A program made the translations under genes and the position numbers. Below are positions 52,324-61,117 of a stretch of DNA of 64,000 nucleotides, piece by piece. Source of the stretch: Polyangium sp. 15x6 (GTDB taxonomy: Bacteria; Myxococcota_A; Polyangia; Polyangiales; Polyangiaceae); NCBI RefSeq assembly GCF_029960785.1, contig NZ_JASBQE010000005.1, positions 62,001 to 126,000 of the forward strand, read 5' to 3'. The number at the start of each line of letters is the position of its first letter. Within the stretch, counting starts at the first letter, position 1. Under the pieces are notes generated by a model that ran no database searches, had not been told where the DNA came from, and was given only the letters and a program-made list of their open reading frames with translations.

Positions 52324-54564
52324 TCAGATCGGGAAGAAATGGCGAAACCATGCCACGATCACCATGCGGTAATGCCACGCGAGCGAAAGACCGAGTACAA
52401 GGAGGGCGAGCGCGAGCACGATGCGGCCCACGGGCGCCCGGTCCTCGCCGGAGACGAAGACGGGCAGGACGCGGAGCTCGCGTACGCTGCCCCGCGGCAA
52501 CGGCGGCACGCGCGTGAAGCGGAGGCTCAGATTCCGCCGGAGGTAAATGCGGACGTTGAACGCCCAGCCCGACGCTTCGAGCAGCGCGGAGACGTCACGC
52601 TTGCGGAGCTTGAGCCAGCCGAGAAAACCCGAGACCGTCATCACTCCGAGCGCGACGCCCGCCACGGCGAGCAGGGCATTCAGCGGGTTCGTATTCGAAA
52701 GCGTCTGCAGCGCGAACGCCGCGGCCGAGCCGACGGCCGCGAATGCGATGCCGCCGCCCACGATCGATCCTTGCGTCCCCGGTGCCACGAGGGGCGGCGC
52801 GGCGGGCGCGATCGGCGGCGGGGGCGGCGGGGCCGGCGGGGCCGCGGGCGGGCTCTTCGGCGGCGCGAGATGCGTGTCGACGCGATCGGAGACGCTCTTC
52901 TCCATGGCGTCGAGCTTGGTGCCGAAGAGCTTCGCCATCTTGTCGCCGACGAAGTCGCGCAGCTTCACGAAGGGCGTGAGCGCGGCTTCTTGAATGGAGA
53001 TCGGCTTGACGATCACGTCCGTGACCTTCGCGTCCCATTCCTTGCCTTCACGATCGTAAAACACGCCGCGCTTGCCCACGGAGATGCCGCGGCGCGAGCC
53101 CGAGGTCACGCCGGCGGCGACGTGCATCGTCTTCCGTTCGTCGCCCTCTTTGCGCGTCAGGTCGACGTACGCGACGAAGATGTTGCTCGTCTCCGCGATC
53201 GGCCGGTGCTCGGCCTTGTCGAGGACGCGCACGCAGAGGTTGATCTCACGGCCGTCGAGGACGAGCGTGCCGACCTCGAACAGGCACCGCTCCCCGGCGG
53301 AAAAGAGCGCCGGAAAGCTCACCATGTTGTTCGCGAGATCCAGGATCCACCGCTGCAGGAGCGCGAGCTTTTCCAGATCGGAGAGCCCCACGAGCTCGGC
53401 CGAGGCCTTCGCATCTTCGTTCACGAGCGCGCGCAGCGCCGCGGGCAAGGGCCCTTCGAGCAAGGCGCGGAGCTCCGCGCCCGCGAGCCCACCCGGCAAA
53501 GGCGCGGGTTTTTTCGATTGCCACGCCCGGTACGGCTCGAAGAGCGCGCGGACCCGCTCCCAGCCCTTGCGATCGAGCCTCCGCACGGGCCCCGGCTCGC
53601 CGAGCGCGCGCGGCAAGACCTCGACCGAGAGCCGCCGCGCCTCGTCCGCGAAGAGCGGATTGACCCCCGCTTCGAGGTCGAGGATACCCGAGCGGTCCGG
53701 CGGCCCGAGCGCGGCCTCGCGCAGATAGCCACGGATGGCCGCGGGATCGTTCACGTCGAGCGCCGCGAGCCGCTCCGGCTTGACGGCGAGCCGCTCCTCC
53801 GCGACCGGGCCTTGTCCCAGCAGATCACATTGCGCGAAGAATTGATCGAGCTTGCCCGCGAGCCCATCCACGACTTCGAACGCCGCCGCGGTCGCTTCGC
53901 CGAACGGCAGCACGAGGCTCGTCTCCGCGCCTGCGCGGAGCGTGCCTGTCGCTTCCCACGCGAGCTCCGCGTGGCCGAGCGCGAGGAACGCGTCGAGCTT
54001 CGCCACGCTCACGCCCATGTCGCCCGAGAGATCCATCACGCCGCCCGTCGCCTCGACGATCAGCGACGCGAGGCGCGCGAGGGCCGGGTCCTCGATCTGC
54101 GTGGGCGCCACGATTCCATCCCCGTTCGGGGATTTTCGAGCATATCCGTCGCGAAACGCGCGAATGTCGGCGAGCGAGAGCGTCGCGCCCGGCCCTGCGG
54201 CCTGGCCGCTCGCCTTGATGCGTTTTTTCGCGAGTGCGCGGAGGCGCGCCGCGTCGGGCTGCGAGGGGTCGAGGTCGTCGATGTGAACGGTATCGGTCCG
54301 CTCGGCGATGCGGCTCGTGTTCCGGAGGCGGGCGCGCAGCCAATCGTGCGCGGCGAGCAGCTCCTGCACGCGAACGCGCCCGTTCCCGTCGATGTCGACG
54401 TACCGGAGCAGCGCCTCGTCGCAGAGGAGCTGGTCGATCGGGACGCTCGTCGAGGACCAGCGTGCCGCCGGGAGCGCGTGGATCTGCGCGAGGTCCTCGG
54501 CCGTCTCCAGCTTGAGCTGAACGAGGCCGCGATAGTCGCTGAAAATGAGGGGCGCTTTTGCCAC
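52324..54564 (-). CDS. Large protein with EF-hand-like motif and C-terminal membrane helices
   Basis: About 746 residues. Near the N-terminus, YVDIDGNGRVRVQEL has the spacing of a calcium-binding EF-hand loop; a second region near KSPNGDGIVAPTQIED also has a D/N-x-D pattern. The middle (about 150-560) is helical and of unknown fold, with segments such as RWILDLANNMVSFPALFSAGERCLFEVGTLVL. A Pro/Ala linker (about residues 590-625) leads to two hydrophobic segments (IAFAAVGSAAAFAL and LLAVAGVALGVMTVSGFLGWL) and a last one near the C-terminus (IVLALALLVLGLSLAW). The start is uncertain: a GTG at 54564 seems reasonable and one at 54633 would add 23 Arg/His-rich residues. Function unknown. Confidence 0.72.
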   Translation of the reverse strand: MAKAPLIFSDYRGLVQLKLETAEDLAQIHALPAARWSSTSVPIDQLLCDEALLRYVDIDGNGRVRVQELLAAHDWLRARLRNTSRIAERTDTVHIDDLDPSQPDAARLRALAKKRIKASGQAAGPGATLSLADIRAFRDGYARKSPNGDGIVAPTQIEDPALARLASLIVEATGGVMDLSGDMGVSVAKLDAFLALGHAELAWEATGTLRAGAETSLVLPFGEATAAAFEVVDGLAGKLDQFFAQCDLLGQGPVAEERLAVKPERLAALDVNDPAAIRGYLREAALGPPDRSGILDLEAGVNPLFADEARRLSVEVLPRALGEPGPVRRLDRKGWERVRALFEPYRAWQSKKPAPLPGGLAGAELRALLEGPLPAALRALVNEDAKASAELVGLSDLEKLALLQRWILDLANNMVSFPALFSAGERCLFEVGTLVLDGREINLCVRVLDKAEHRPIAETSNIFVAYVDLTRKEGDERKTMHVAAGVTSGSRRGISVGKRGVFYDREGKEWDAKVTDVIVKPISIQEAALTPFVKLRDFVGDKMAKLFGTKLDAMEKSVSDRVDTHLAPPKSPPAAPPAPPPPPPIAPAAPPLVAPGTQGSIVGGGIAFAAVGSAAAFALQTLSNTNPLNALLAVAGVALGVMTVSGFLGWLKLRKRDVSALLEASGWAFNVRIYLRRNLSLRFTRVPPLPRGSVRELRVLPVFVSGEDRAPVGRIVLALALLVLGLSLAWHYRMVIVAWFRHFFPI

Positions 54565-54783
54565 GTGGTGACGCTCTTGCCACGGTTTTTCGGTACCGGC
54601 AATGTTATGACGCTTGAACGTGGGCGGATTCACCGGTCTCAGGTCCAGTACGTCACGTCAGGTGAGATCCGTACACGACACACGTGGGGGTATCTCCAGG
54701 CTGGATATTTCGCGGAATGCACGGCAGGGCAGGGCGAACGCGGGGAATGGATACGAACGCGACGCCTCGATCGCGCTGTTTTC

Positions 54784-54812
54784 TTGACTTTCGGCCCTGC
54801 GTCTCGTAATGC
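54784..54812 (+). promoter_or_regulatory. Sigma-70-like promoter just before the cupin gene
   Basis: TTGACT (54784-54789) and TAATGC (54807-54812) are 17 bases apart. The predicted start site near 54819 would lie only a few bases before the ATG at 54823, where no Shine-Dalgarno is visible, so the message may be leaderless or nearly so. Confidence 0.45.
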
Positions 54813-54822
54813 GCGCATAACC

Positions 54823-55629
54823 ATGCCCAGCGAACCCCGCACGTTCATGCTCCCGGGCCGGCCCACGGCCGTGGGGGCTCTGCGCGCCGAGCGTCGCATC
54901 GGGCGACGCGTCGCAATGGGCGCGTGCCTCACTGCGGCCCTCGGCGCTCTGGCCCGGTACACCCTCTTCTCGGGCGCGGCCGCGTCCACCGAGCGTCGCG
55001 CTGCGGAGAACGTCTTTCATGCCGCCCGTGAGGCCTCGCGTGCCCTCGCCGAGGGCCGACTTTCTCCCGCGACGTGGCAGGAACTCGTGGAGCAAGCTTT
55101 CCACGGCGTCTCGCAAGAAGAGATCGCCCGCGCCATCGACATCGAATCGCTCCTCGCGCGCGCGCCCGCGGCGAGCCGCGGCGCCGCGGTCGTACCGTTC
55201 TCGACGGCGCTCCCCGGGGACGAAGGTCCGCGGCTCGTGACGAAGCTCTTCGTCCTGCGCGCCGGCCGCGCGAACCCGCCGCACGCGCACGACAACATGG
55301 TTTCGGTGCATTACGTGCTCCGGGGTCGATTTCACGTCCGCCATTACGATCGCGTGCGCGACGAGCCCGGCGGTATCGTTCTCCGGCCCACGATCGATCG
55401 GATCCTCGGCCCGGGAGAGGCGACGAGCATCTCCGACGAGCGCGACAACGTGCACTGGCACGTCGCCGAGACCGACGGCGTCCTGCTCGACGTGCTTTGC
55501 GCCGATCTCGAAGGCCGGCCGACGGACACGCACCTCGTCGATCCGGTCCGCGCCGAGCTCCTCGAAGGAGGCCTGCTCCGCGCGCCGCGCCTTTCCACCG
55601 TGGGAGAGGCGCTCGAGCGATTCGGCTGA
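54823..55629 (+). CDS. Cupin-domain protein with N-terminal membrane anchor
   Basis: A 268-residue protein. After a basic N-terminus comes a hydrophobic segment (VAMGACLTAALGALARYTLFSG) that could be a signal anchor. The C-terminal part is a cupin barrel: PPHAHDNMVSVHYVLRGRFHVRHYDRV holds cupin motif 1 with His residues, and VHWHVAETDGVLLDVLC looks like motif 2. Enzyme or sensor role unknown. The promoter-like pair close to the ATG suggests a very short leader. A 366-base gap without a clear gene follows. Confidence 0.78.
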   Translation: MPSEPRTFMLPGRPTAVGALRAERRIGRRVAMGACLTAALGALARYTLFSGAAASTERRAAENVFHAAREASRALAEGRLSPATWQELVEQAFHGVSQEEIARAIDIESLLARAPAASRGAAVVPFSTALPGDEGPRLVTKLFVLRAGRANPPHAHDNMVSVHYVLRGRFHVRHYDRVRDEPGGIVLRPTIDRILGPGEATSISDERDNVHWHVAETDGVLLDVLCADLEGRPTDTHLVDPVRAELLEGGLLRAPRLSTVGEALERFG

Positions 55630-55995
55630 GGGGACGTTCCCGACGATCCCCACGCCGCCGCGGCGTCCGGGCCGGCCGCACCCGTTCGCGCGGGGCGCGC
55701 GGCTCCGTCCTCGATTCGGGCGCGCGGCGCACGCGGGGCGGTATGGTTTCTCATTGCACGGCGCGCGTATGTCCGCGGACCGAAATACGTTCGCGGCCGT
55801 GGTGCGTAGCCGGCGTGCGACCCCATATCGCACGCTCCCGAACGACCACGGCGCGTCACCCTCGCGGCCGCTACCTTGCAATGCTCCGGGGCGCGCGGCC
55901 CGCCGGCGAGCCGCTGCTTGATGTAATGAGACGCCGGCCCTTCTCGCGTCGATGTTTGGCGCGAGAGGAGGCAGAGAACCGAAAAGGGGGTTTTC
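55630..55995. other. Gene-free stretch upstream of the Gly/Tyr-rich gene
   Basis: I find no convincing coding region here. A hairpin at 55942-55966 (TCTCGCG pairing with CGCGAGA, loop of 11 bases) lies about 30 bases before the next ATG, so it is in the 5' leader of that gene. The Shine-Dalgarno AGGGGG lies after it and remains free. Confidence 0.6.
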
Positions 55996-56727
55996 ATGAA
56001 GAAGTCGCTCGGGATCCTTTCCGCCGCATTCGCTTCTGCCATGCTCCTCGCCGCTTCCGGGCAGGCACTCGCGGGGACGGGTGATTGGGGCATCGACGAC
56101 GATAGGTTCGGTGCTGGATATTACGGCGGATATGGATACGCCGGAGGCTACCGCGGCGCGTATGGATACGGATACCGCGGGTACGGCCCCCGCGGCGGGT
56201 ACTACGGCGGCAAGGGCCGGATCTTCGACTGGGGCGGCGGCTACGGCTACGGCGGCTACGGGCCTTACGGCGGCGGCTGCGCCCCCGGCGTCGACTGCGG
56301 TTTCCCCGGCCCCGGCCCCGGCCCCGGCCCCGGCCCCGGCCCCGGCGGCGATCTCGTGTTCGGTGATGTCGACGTCTGCTTCGACGGCCAGCAGATTTTC
56401 TGCCGTTTCGCGGTCGACGAGTGCCTGGAGGACGAGATCGAGCTCTACGCGTTCCTCACGGGCGGCGCGACCTGCGGCGGCGCCGGCGGCGGGTGGTACG
56501 GCAGAGACGCGTACTTCAGTGACGTCCAAGTCGGCGGCTACTACGCCACCCCGCTCCAGGGCAACATCTGGCAGGGCGCGATCGGGCTCAATGACTACTA
56601 CGGTGATTTCTGCGACGGCGCCGGCGCCTACGCGGGCGGCCTCGATTTCCGCCGCATGAGGCTCTACATCGCCGGCCGCGAGTTCGCCTTCAACGACATC
56701 GGGCCCTGCGGCGCCGGCTGGGACTGA
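55996..56727 (+). CDS. Secreted Gly/Tyr-rich protein with Gly-Pro repeat
   Basis: A 243-residue protein with a signal peptide (MKKSLGILSAAFASAMLLAASGQALA). Residues about 38-95 are a Gly/Tyr/Arg low-complexity stretch (YGGYGYAGGYRGAYGYGYRGYG). A (Gly-Pro)n run follows at about 104-117, encoded by a CCCCGG microsatellite (56306-56345). The C-terminal half is a small Cys-containing domain (DVCFDGQQIFCRFAVDEC... and DFCDGAGAYAGGL... GPCGAGWD) that probably forms disulfides. The design suggests a surface or matrix protein. The length of the repeat is likely to vary between strains. Confidence 0.8.
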   Translation: MKKSLGILSAAFASAMLLAASGQALAGTGDWGIDDDRFGAGYYGGYGYAGGYRGAYGYGYRGYGPRGGYYGGKGRIFDWGGGYGYGGYGPYGGGCAPGVDCGFPGPGPGPGPGPGPGGDLVFGDVDVCFDGQQIFCRFAVDECLEDEIELYAFLTGGATCGGAGGGWYGRDAYFSDVQVGGYYATPLQGNIWQGAIGLNDYYGDFCDGAGAYAGGLDFRRMRLYIAGREFAFNDIGPCGAGWD

Positions 56728-56769
56728 TCGAAGGCGCCTCGGCCTTCCGCAAACCCGAAGACCCCCCGT

Positions 56770-56800
56770 GGTCCCCGAGCTCGCGCTGGGCTCGGGGACC
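56770..56800 (+). terminator. Hairpin after the Gly/Tyr-rich gene
   Basis: GGTCCCCGAGC (56770-56780) pairs perfectly with GCTCGGGGACC (56790-56800) around a nine-base loop. There is no T tract, so it may stabilise the message end or help rho-dependent termination rather than act alone. Confidence 0.6.
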
Positions 56801-56907
56801 CTGGGAAGGCGCACCGGCCCGGGTCCGTCCGCTCGTTTCACCCGAGCGGGCGGACTCGACGTCCGAGTTCGGTGACGTGCGCCCCGAAACCGACTAGAAC
56901 ACGCGCC

Positions 56908-57396
56908 ATGACGCAGCGCGCCCCCCGCGTGGGGATCATCATGGGCAGCACGAGCGATGCGCCGACGATGCGAAAGGCGGCCGAGATGCTCGATCGCCTG
57001 GACGTGCCGTACGAGATGCGCGTGGTCAGCGCGCACCGCACGCCGGACCTCCTCTTCCGTTACGCGGAAGAGGCCGAGGCGCGCGGGCTGCAGGTGATCG
57101 TCGCCGGCGCGGGCGGCGCCGCGCACTTGCCCGGGATGGTGGCCGCGAAGACCGTCCTGCCCGTGCTCGGCGTGCCGATCCTCTCGCACGCCCTGCATGG
57201 GCTCGACTCGCTGCTTTCCATCGTGCAGATGCCGGGCGGCATCCCGGTCGGGACCCTGGCGATCGGGGACGCGGGCGCGAAGAACGCCGCGCTCCTCGCC
57301 GCTTCCATCCTCGCGCTCACCGACGCATCGCTGCGCGAGCGCATCAAGGCCTTCCGCGCGGAGCAGACCCGGGCCGCGCTCGAAAGCGAGGTTTGA
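56908..57396 (+). CDS. purE: N5-carboxyaminoimidazole ribonucleotide mutase
   Basis: A 162-residue class I PurE, the purine-pathway enzyme that converts N5-CAIR to CAIR. It shows [70 protein letters not shown] and the [12 protein letters not shown] segment with the conserved Asn/Ala tail. The length fits the bacterial enzyme. It precedes purK by four bases. The ATG at 56908 is the natural start; an earlier in-frame codon at 56872 adds a poor N-terminus. Confidence 0.97.
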   Translation: MTQRAPRVGIIMGSTSDAPTMRKAAEMLDRLDVPYEMRVVSAHRTPDLLFRYAEEAEARGLQVIVAGAGGAAHLPGMVAAKTVLPVLGVPILSHALHGLDSLLSIVQMPGGIPVGTLAIGDAGAKNAALLAASILALTDASLRERIKAFRAEQTRAALESEV

Positions 57397-57400
57397 CGAC

Positions 57401-58570
57401 GTGACCTCTCGCGGCCCCATTCTCCCCGGACGCACCGTGGGCATTCTGGGCGGTGGACAGCTCGGCCGCATGTTCGCGATCGCGGCGCGGCGCATGGGCT
57501 ACCGCGTGCACGCGCTCGACCCGTCGCAGGACGGGCCCGCGGGGCAGGTCGCGGACGTCGAGGTCGTCGCGCCGTACGAGGACGTGGACGCCGCGCGTCG
57601 CTTCGCCGAAGGGGTCGACGTCGTGACGTTCGAGTTCGAAAACGTCCCCTCCGAGACGCTCGCCGCCGTCGCGGAGCGGAGGCCCGTGCACCCTTCGCCC
57701 GCCGTGCTCGATACGTGCCGCCACAGGCTCCGCGAAAAACGTTTCCTCGCGAAAGGTGGCTTTCCGGTGGCGGGCTTCGCCGAGATCCGGACGGAGGACG
57801 AGCTGCGAGAATCGCTCGTTCGTCTCGGCACACCGGCGATCCTGAAGACGGCGGAGTTCGGATACGACGGCAAAGGCCAGGTCCGGATCGACGCGCCCGA
57901 GGACGCGGGGCGCGCGTTCGCGGCGCTCGCCGGGAAGCTCGGCGTGCTCGAGGCGTTCGTCCCGTTCGCGTGCGAGCTCTCCGTGGTCGTCGCGCGCTCG
58001 CGCGAGGGGGACATCGTGCCCTTCGAGGTCGCCGAGAACCGGCATGCGCGGCACATTCTGGACGTCTCGCTCGCGCCCGCGGGCGTGCCCGCGGCGGCGC
58101 GCGCGCGCGCAACGGAAGTCGCCTCGGACATCGCGAAGGCGATCGACCTCGTGGGCGTGCTCGGCGTGGAGATGTTTTACCTGCCAAACGGCGACATCGT
58201 GGTGAACGAGCTCGCCCCGCGGCCGCACAACTCGGGGCATTACACGTTCGACGCCTGCGTGACGAGCCAGTTCGAGCAACAATTGCGGGCGGTCTGCGGT
58301 TTGCCCCTCGGCGAGCCCACGCTGCTCCGGCCCGCGGCCATGGCGAATTTGCTCGGGGACCTCTGGGCGCACGGCGAGCCGCAATGGGAGCGGGCCGCGG
58401 CGTTCCCGGACGTGAAGATTCATCTGTACGGAAAGACCGAGGCGCGCCCGGGTCGGAAGATGGGGCACCTCGTCGCGATGGCCGAGACCGCGGAGAAGGC
58501 CGCAGAGCGCGTGCTCGCGGCGCGCAGCGCGCTCGTCAGCGGGCGATCGGGGGCAGACCCGGGCCCGTGA
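57401..58570 (+). CDS. purK: 5-(carboxyamino)imidazole ribonucleotide synthase
   Basis: A 389-residue ATP-grasp enzyme that makes N5-CAIR from AIR, bicarbonate and ATP for PurE. It begins RTVGILGGGQLGRMFAIAARRMGYRVHALDPSQDGPAGQVAD, with FEFENVP, TPAILKTAEFGYDGKGQ, ELSVVVARSREGDIVPFEVAENRH, EMFYLPNGDIVVNELAPRPHNSGHYT and the C-terminal HLYGKTEARPGRKMGHL. The GTG at 57401 is the start. Its 3' end overlaps the converging lipoprotein gene by 35 bases, which is unusual. Confidence 0.97.
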   Translation: MTSRGPILPGRTVGILGGGQLGRMFAIAARRMGYRVHALDPSQDGPAGQVADVEVVAPYEDVDAARRFAEGVDVVTFEFENVPSETLAAVAERRPVHPSPAVLDTCRHRLREKRFLAKGGFPVAGFAEIRTEDELRESLVRLGTPAILKTAEFGYDGKGQVRIDAPEDAGRAFAALAGKLGVLEAFVPFACELSVVVARSREGDIVPFEVAENRHARHILDVSLAPAGVPAAARARATEVASDIAKAIDLVGVLGVEMFYLPNGDIVVNELAPRPHNSGHYTFDACVTSQFEQQLRAVCGLPLGEPTLLRPAAMANLLGDLWAHGEPQWERAAAFPDVKIHLYGKTEARPGRKMGHLVAMAETAEKAAERVLAARSALVSGRSGADPGP

Positions 58571-60272
58571 GCAGGTGGCGGACCCAGGCCTCGTTCGCCT
58601 CCTCGGTCCTGCCTGCCGCTTTCTCCCGCGCGTGGTCGTCCGCGTAGCTCTGGACGTACCCGGCGTACCAGACGAACACCTGCCCGCGGATCTTCTCGAC
58701 CGCGCGCGTGGCGAGCGCGGCCTCGATGTCCGCGTCGGACGGGACGCGCAGAGGATCCCCCGCGGCGACCTCCCGACAGCGACCCGACTCGGCGCGGAAG
58801 GTCTCGTCCGTCGCGCGCGTCGTGATCGGATCGGGCGGCAAGGTCACGGGGTTCGCGTCGCCGAGGACGTGGGCGCGGAGCGCGAGCGAGGTGGCGGCGC
58901 TCCACGTGTGCTGCTCGACGCCGTAGTTGTGCGTGCAGATGCGATCGACGAGGATCGTCGTGGGCGTCCTGCGGAGCTCTGCGACGGCGCGGTCCCAGGT
59001 GTCGCGCTCGTTCGAGACCTTCTGCTGCGCGTCCGTGAGCTCCTGCTCTCGGCGGTCGAGCTCCCGTTTCGCCTCGTCCTCGCGGCTCTCCGCGTCCCTC
59101 CGGGCGCGGCGCGCGTCGTCGTACCGATCCGACTCGGCCTTGCAGTCGGCGGGCGGCTTTTGCGTCGCGCGGCACTGATCGAGCTCGCGGTCCAGGCGCT
59201 TCTCGTCGGCCTTGGCGCGGTCGTGGGCGTTCGTCGCGAACGAGAGGGCGCGGCGCGCGTCCTCGACGATCTTCTTCGCGCGGCGGACGTTGCTCTCCGC
59301 GGCGCGCGCGCGTCGCTCGGCCTCGTCGACCTCGCGCGAGGCGGCGTCGTAGGCGGGGTTCGGGAGGCGATCGGCGCCGCACACGTAATCGCAGGTGCGA
59401 GCTTGCGTGGCGACGTCGTGGCCGCGGTTGATGGTGTCGAAGGCAGCCTGGATGCGTACGCCGGCGGCGTTCTGCGGCGGCTCTTGAGCGGTCGCGGCGA
59501 CGAGCCGCGCGCGCGAGTCGCCCTTCCACCGGAGGAGCTCGGACTCGACGAGCGTGGAGACGCCGCTCGCCTTCGTGTCCGCGGGTTTTTCGATCACGAG
59601 GTAGAAGCGGAGCTCGTCTTCGAGCGCGCGGCGGATCTCCTCGGCACGCGGCTTCGCGTCGCGGAAGCCGGGGCGGGCGCCCTCGACGTCACGGAACGCG
59701 AGCAGGGCGTTGCCGCGTTTGCCCGCGTCGGCGTACTTGAGGGCGCGGTCGTAGGCGCGCGTCGCGATCCGGTCGAGGACGCGGCCTTCGAGGGCGGCCG
59801 CGGCCTGATCGTTCGGGTCACACTGCCGCGCCGCGCGCGCGAGGGCGAGGGCCGCGTCGTCGTGGCCGCTCGCGAGCAGCTCCTCGGCTCGCTTGAAGAC
59901 GGCGGCGCGCGCCTCGACGTAGGCGCGGCGCGCGTCCTGGTTCACCGGCTCGAACGCGACCGCGTCGCGCGCGAGGAACAGCGCCTTCTCGAGCTCCCCG
60001 CGCGAGAGCGCCTCGCGGCTCTCGACCGTGCGCGCTTCCGACTGCTTGCGCCGCGCGTTCGCGAGCCTGCGCTGAGCCTCTTGCTCGTCCGGATCGATGC
60101 GCGTCGCGCGCTCGTACTCCGCGGCCGCCGCGTCCCAGTTGCCGGCGCGGGCGAAGGCGTCGCCACGCTCCAGCGCGTGCTTGTAGGCGCGTCCGCAGCC
60201 CGCCGCGGAGAGCGCGAGGGACACGGCGAGGAGCAAGGCAGGGAGGGCAGGGCGACGGGAGAGCCTTCGCAT
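58536..60272 (-). CDS. TPR/coiled-coil lipoprotein
   Basis: A 578-residue lipoprotein (Cys near residue 26 in SAAGC). The N-terminal third shows tetratricopeptide-type repeats (AYKHALERGDAFARAGNWDAAAAEYERATRIDPDEQEAQRRLA, then ALFLARDAVAFEPVNQDARRAYVEA). The middle has a long coiled coil (ASREVDEAERRARAAESNVRRAKKIVEDARRAL, RYDDARRARRDAESREDEAKRELDRREQELTDAQQKVSNERD), and the end is a folded region with two Cys. It resembles envelope assembly or secretion accessory proteins, but no specific family. It overlaps purK's 3' end by 35 bases. Confidence 0.82.
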   Translation of the reverse strand: MRRLSRRPALPALLLAVSLALSAAGCGRAYKHALERGDAFARAGNWDAAAAEYERATRIDPDEQEAQRRLANARRKQSEARTVESREALSRGELEKALFLARDAVAFEPVNQDARRAYVEARAAVFKRAEELLASGHDDAALALARAARQCDPNDQAAAALEGRVLDRIATRAYDRALKYADAGKRGNALLAFRDVEGARPGFRDAKPRAEEIRRALEDELRFYLVIEKPADTKASGVSTLVESELLRWKGDSRARLVAATAQEPPQNAAGVRIQAAFDTINRGHDVATQARTCDYVCGADRLPNPAYDAASREVDEAERRARAAESNVRRAKKIVEDARRALSFATNAHDRAKADEKRLDRELDQCRATQKPPADCKAESDRYDDARRARRDAESREDEAKRELDRREQELTDAQQKVSNERDTWDRAVAELRRTPTTILVDRICTHNYGVEQHTWSAATSLALRAHVLGDANPVTLPPDPITTRATDETFRAESGRCREVAAGDPLRVPSDADIEAALATRAVEKIRGQVFVWYAGYVQSYADDHAREKAAGRTEEANEAWVRHLLTGPGLPPIAR

Positions 60273-60358
60273 TTCGATGGAACGACGCTCCTCGACGTAT
60301 GGAATTCGTCCGCGCGGGCGTCAAGAACTTGCGTCGGCACCGCCGCGGGCGCGGGGAT

Positions 60359-61117
60359 TCACGCCTGCATCCGTGAGAACGAGCGCACCGCGAGGGTACC
60401 GAGCAGGGCGAGCGCCGCGAGCACGACGCCCGCGTCGAGCGGGATCGGGAAGTGGTGCACGCCGACGCAGAGGCCCCGCGTTGCGTCGACCGCGTACGAC
60501 ATCGGGTTCAGCCGCACCACGGCCGCCAGCGCGGGCGGCAGGCCCTCGAGCGGGTAGAGCGCGCCGGAGAAGAAGAACACCGGCTGGATCAGGAAGTTCA
60601 CGATCCCGCCGAAGCCCTCGAACGTCTTCATGCGCGACGCCACGGTGATCCCGAGCGCGCTCACGGACATGCCGAAGGCGACGAGCACGGGGATCGCGAG
60701 GAGCGCGCCGAGCGGATCGATCCGCGCGCCGAAGAGCGGCGAGACGAGGAGCACCACCGAGACCTCCAGGAGCGCGGTCACGCTCGCGGAGATCATCTTC
60801 GCGAACACCAGCGTGGCGCGCGGGACGGGCGCGACGAGCAGCTCCTTCAGGAAACCGAACTCGCGATCCCACACGATCGAGACCGCGGAGAACATGCTGG
60901 AGAACAGCACGGCCATCGTGGCCACGCCGGGCACGAGGAAGGAGACGAAGTCGACGCCGATCGCGCCCGTGCCTACCGCTCGCCGCAGCCCGAAGCCGAC
61001 GGCGAGGATCCAGAGCAGCGGCCGCACGAGCGTCGCGACGAGGCTCTGCCGGTCGCGCAAGAACTTCACGACGTCGCGGCGGGCGAGGTGGTAGACGACC
61101 TCCGCGCGCATGCTCAT
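60359..61117 (-). CDS. ABC-2 type transporter permease
   Basis: A 252-residue membrane protein with about six hydrophobic segments (LVATLVRPLLWILAVGFGL, VSFLVPGVATMAVLFSSMFSAVSIVWDRE, LEVSVVLLVSPLFG, LGALLAIPVLVAFGMSVSALGITVASRM). Typical of the ABC-2 family are the EFGFLKELLVAPVPRATLVFAKMI segment and MKTFEGFGGIVNFLIQPVFFFSGALYPLEGLP. Such exporters move polysaccharides or lipids, or give drug resistance. It overlaps the ATPase gene by four bases and forms a complete transporter with it. The cargo is unknown. Confidence 0.92.
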   Translation of the reverse strand: MSMRAEVVYHLARRDVVKFLRDRQSLVATLVRPLLWILAVGFGLRRAVGTGAIGVDFVSFLVPGVATMAVLFSSMFSAVSIVWDREFGFLKELLVAPVPRATLVFAKMISASVTALLEVSVVLLVSPLFGARIDPLGALLAIPVLVAFGMSVSALGITVASRMKTFEGFGGIVNFLIQPVFFFSGALYPLEGLPPALAAVVRLNPMSYAVDATRGLCVGVHHFPIPLDAGVVLAALALLGTLAVRSFSRMQA

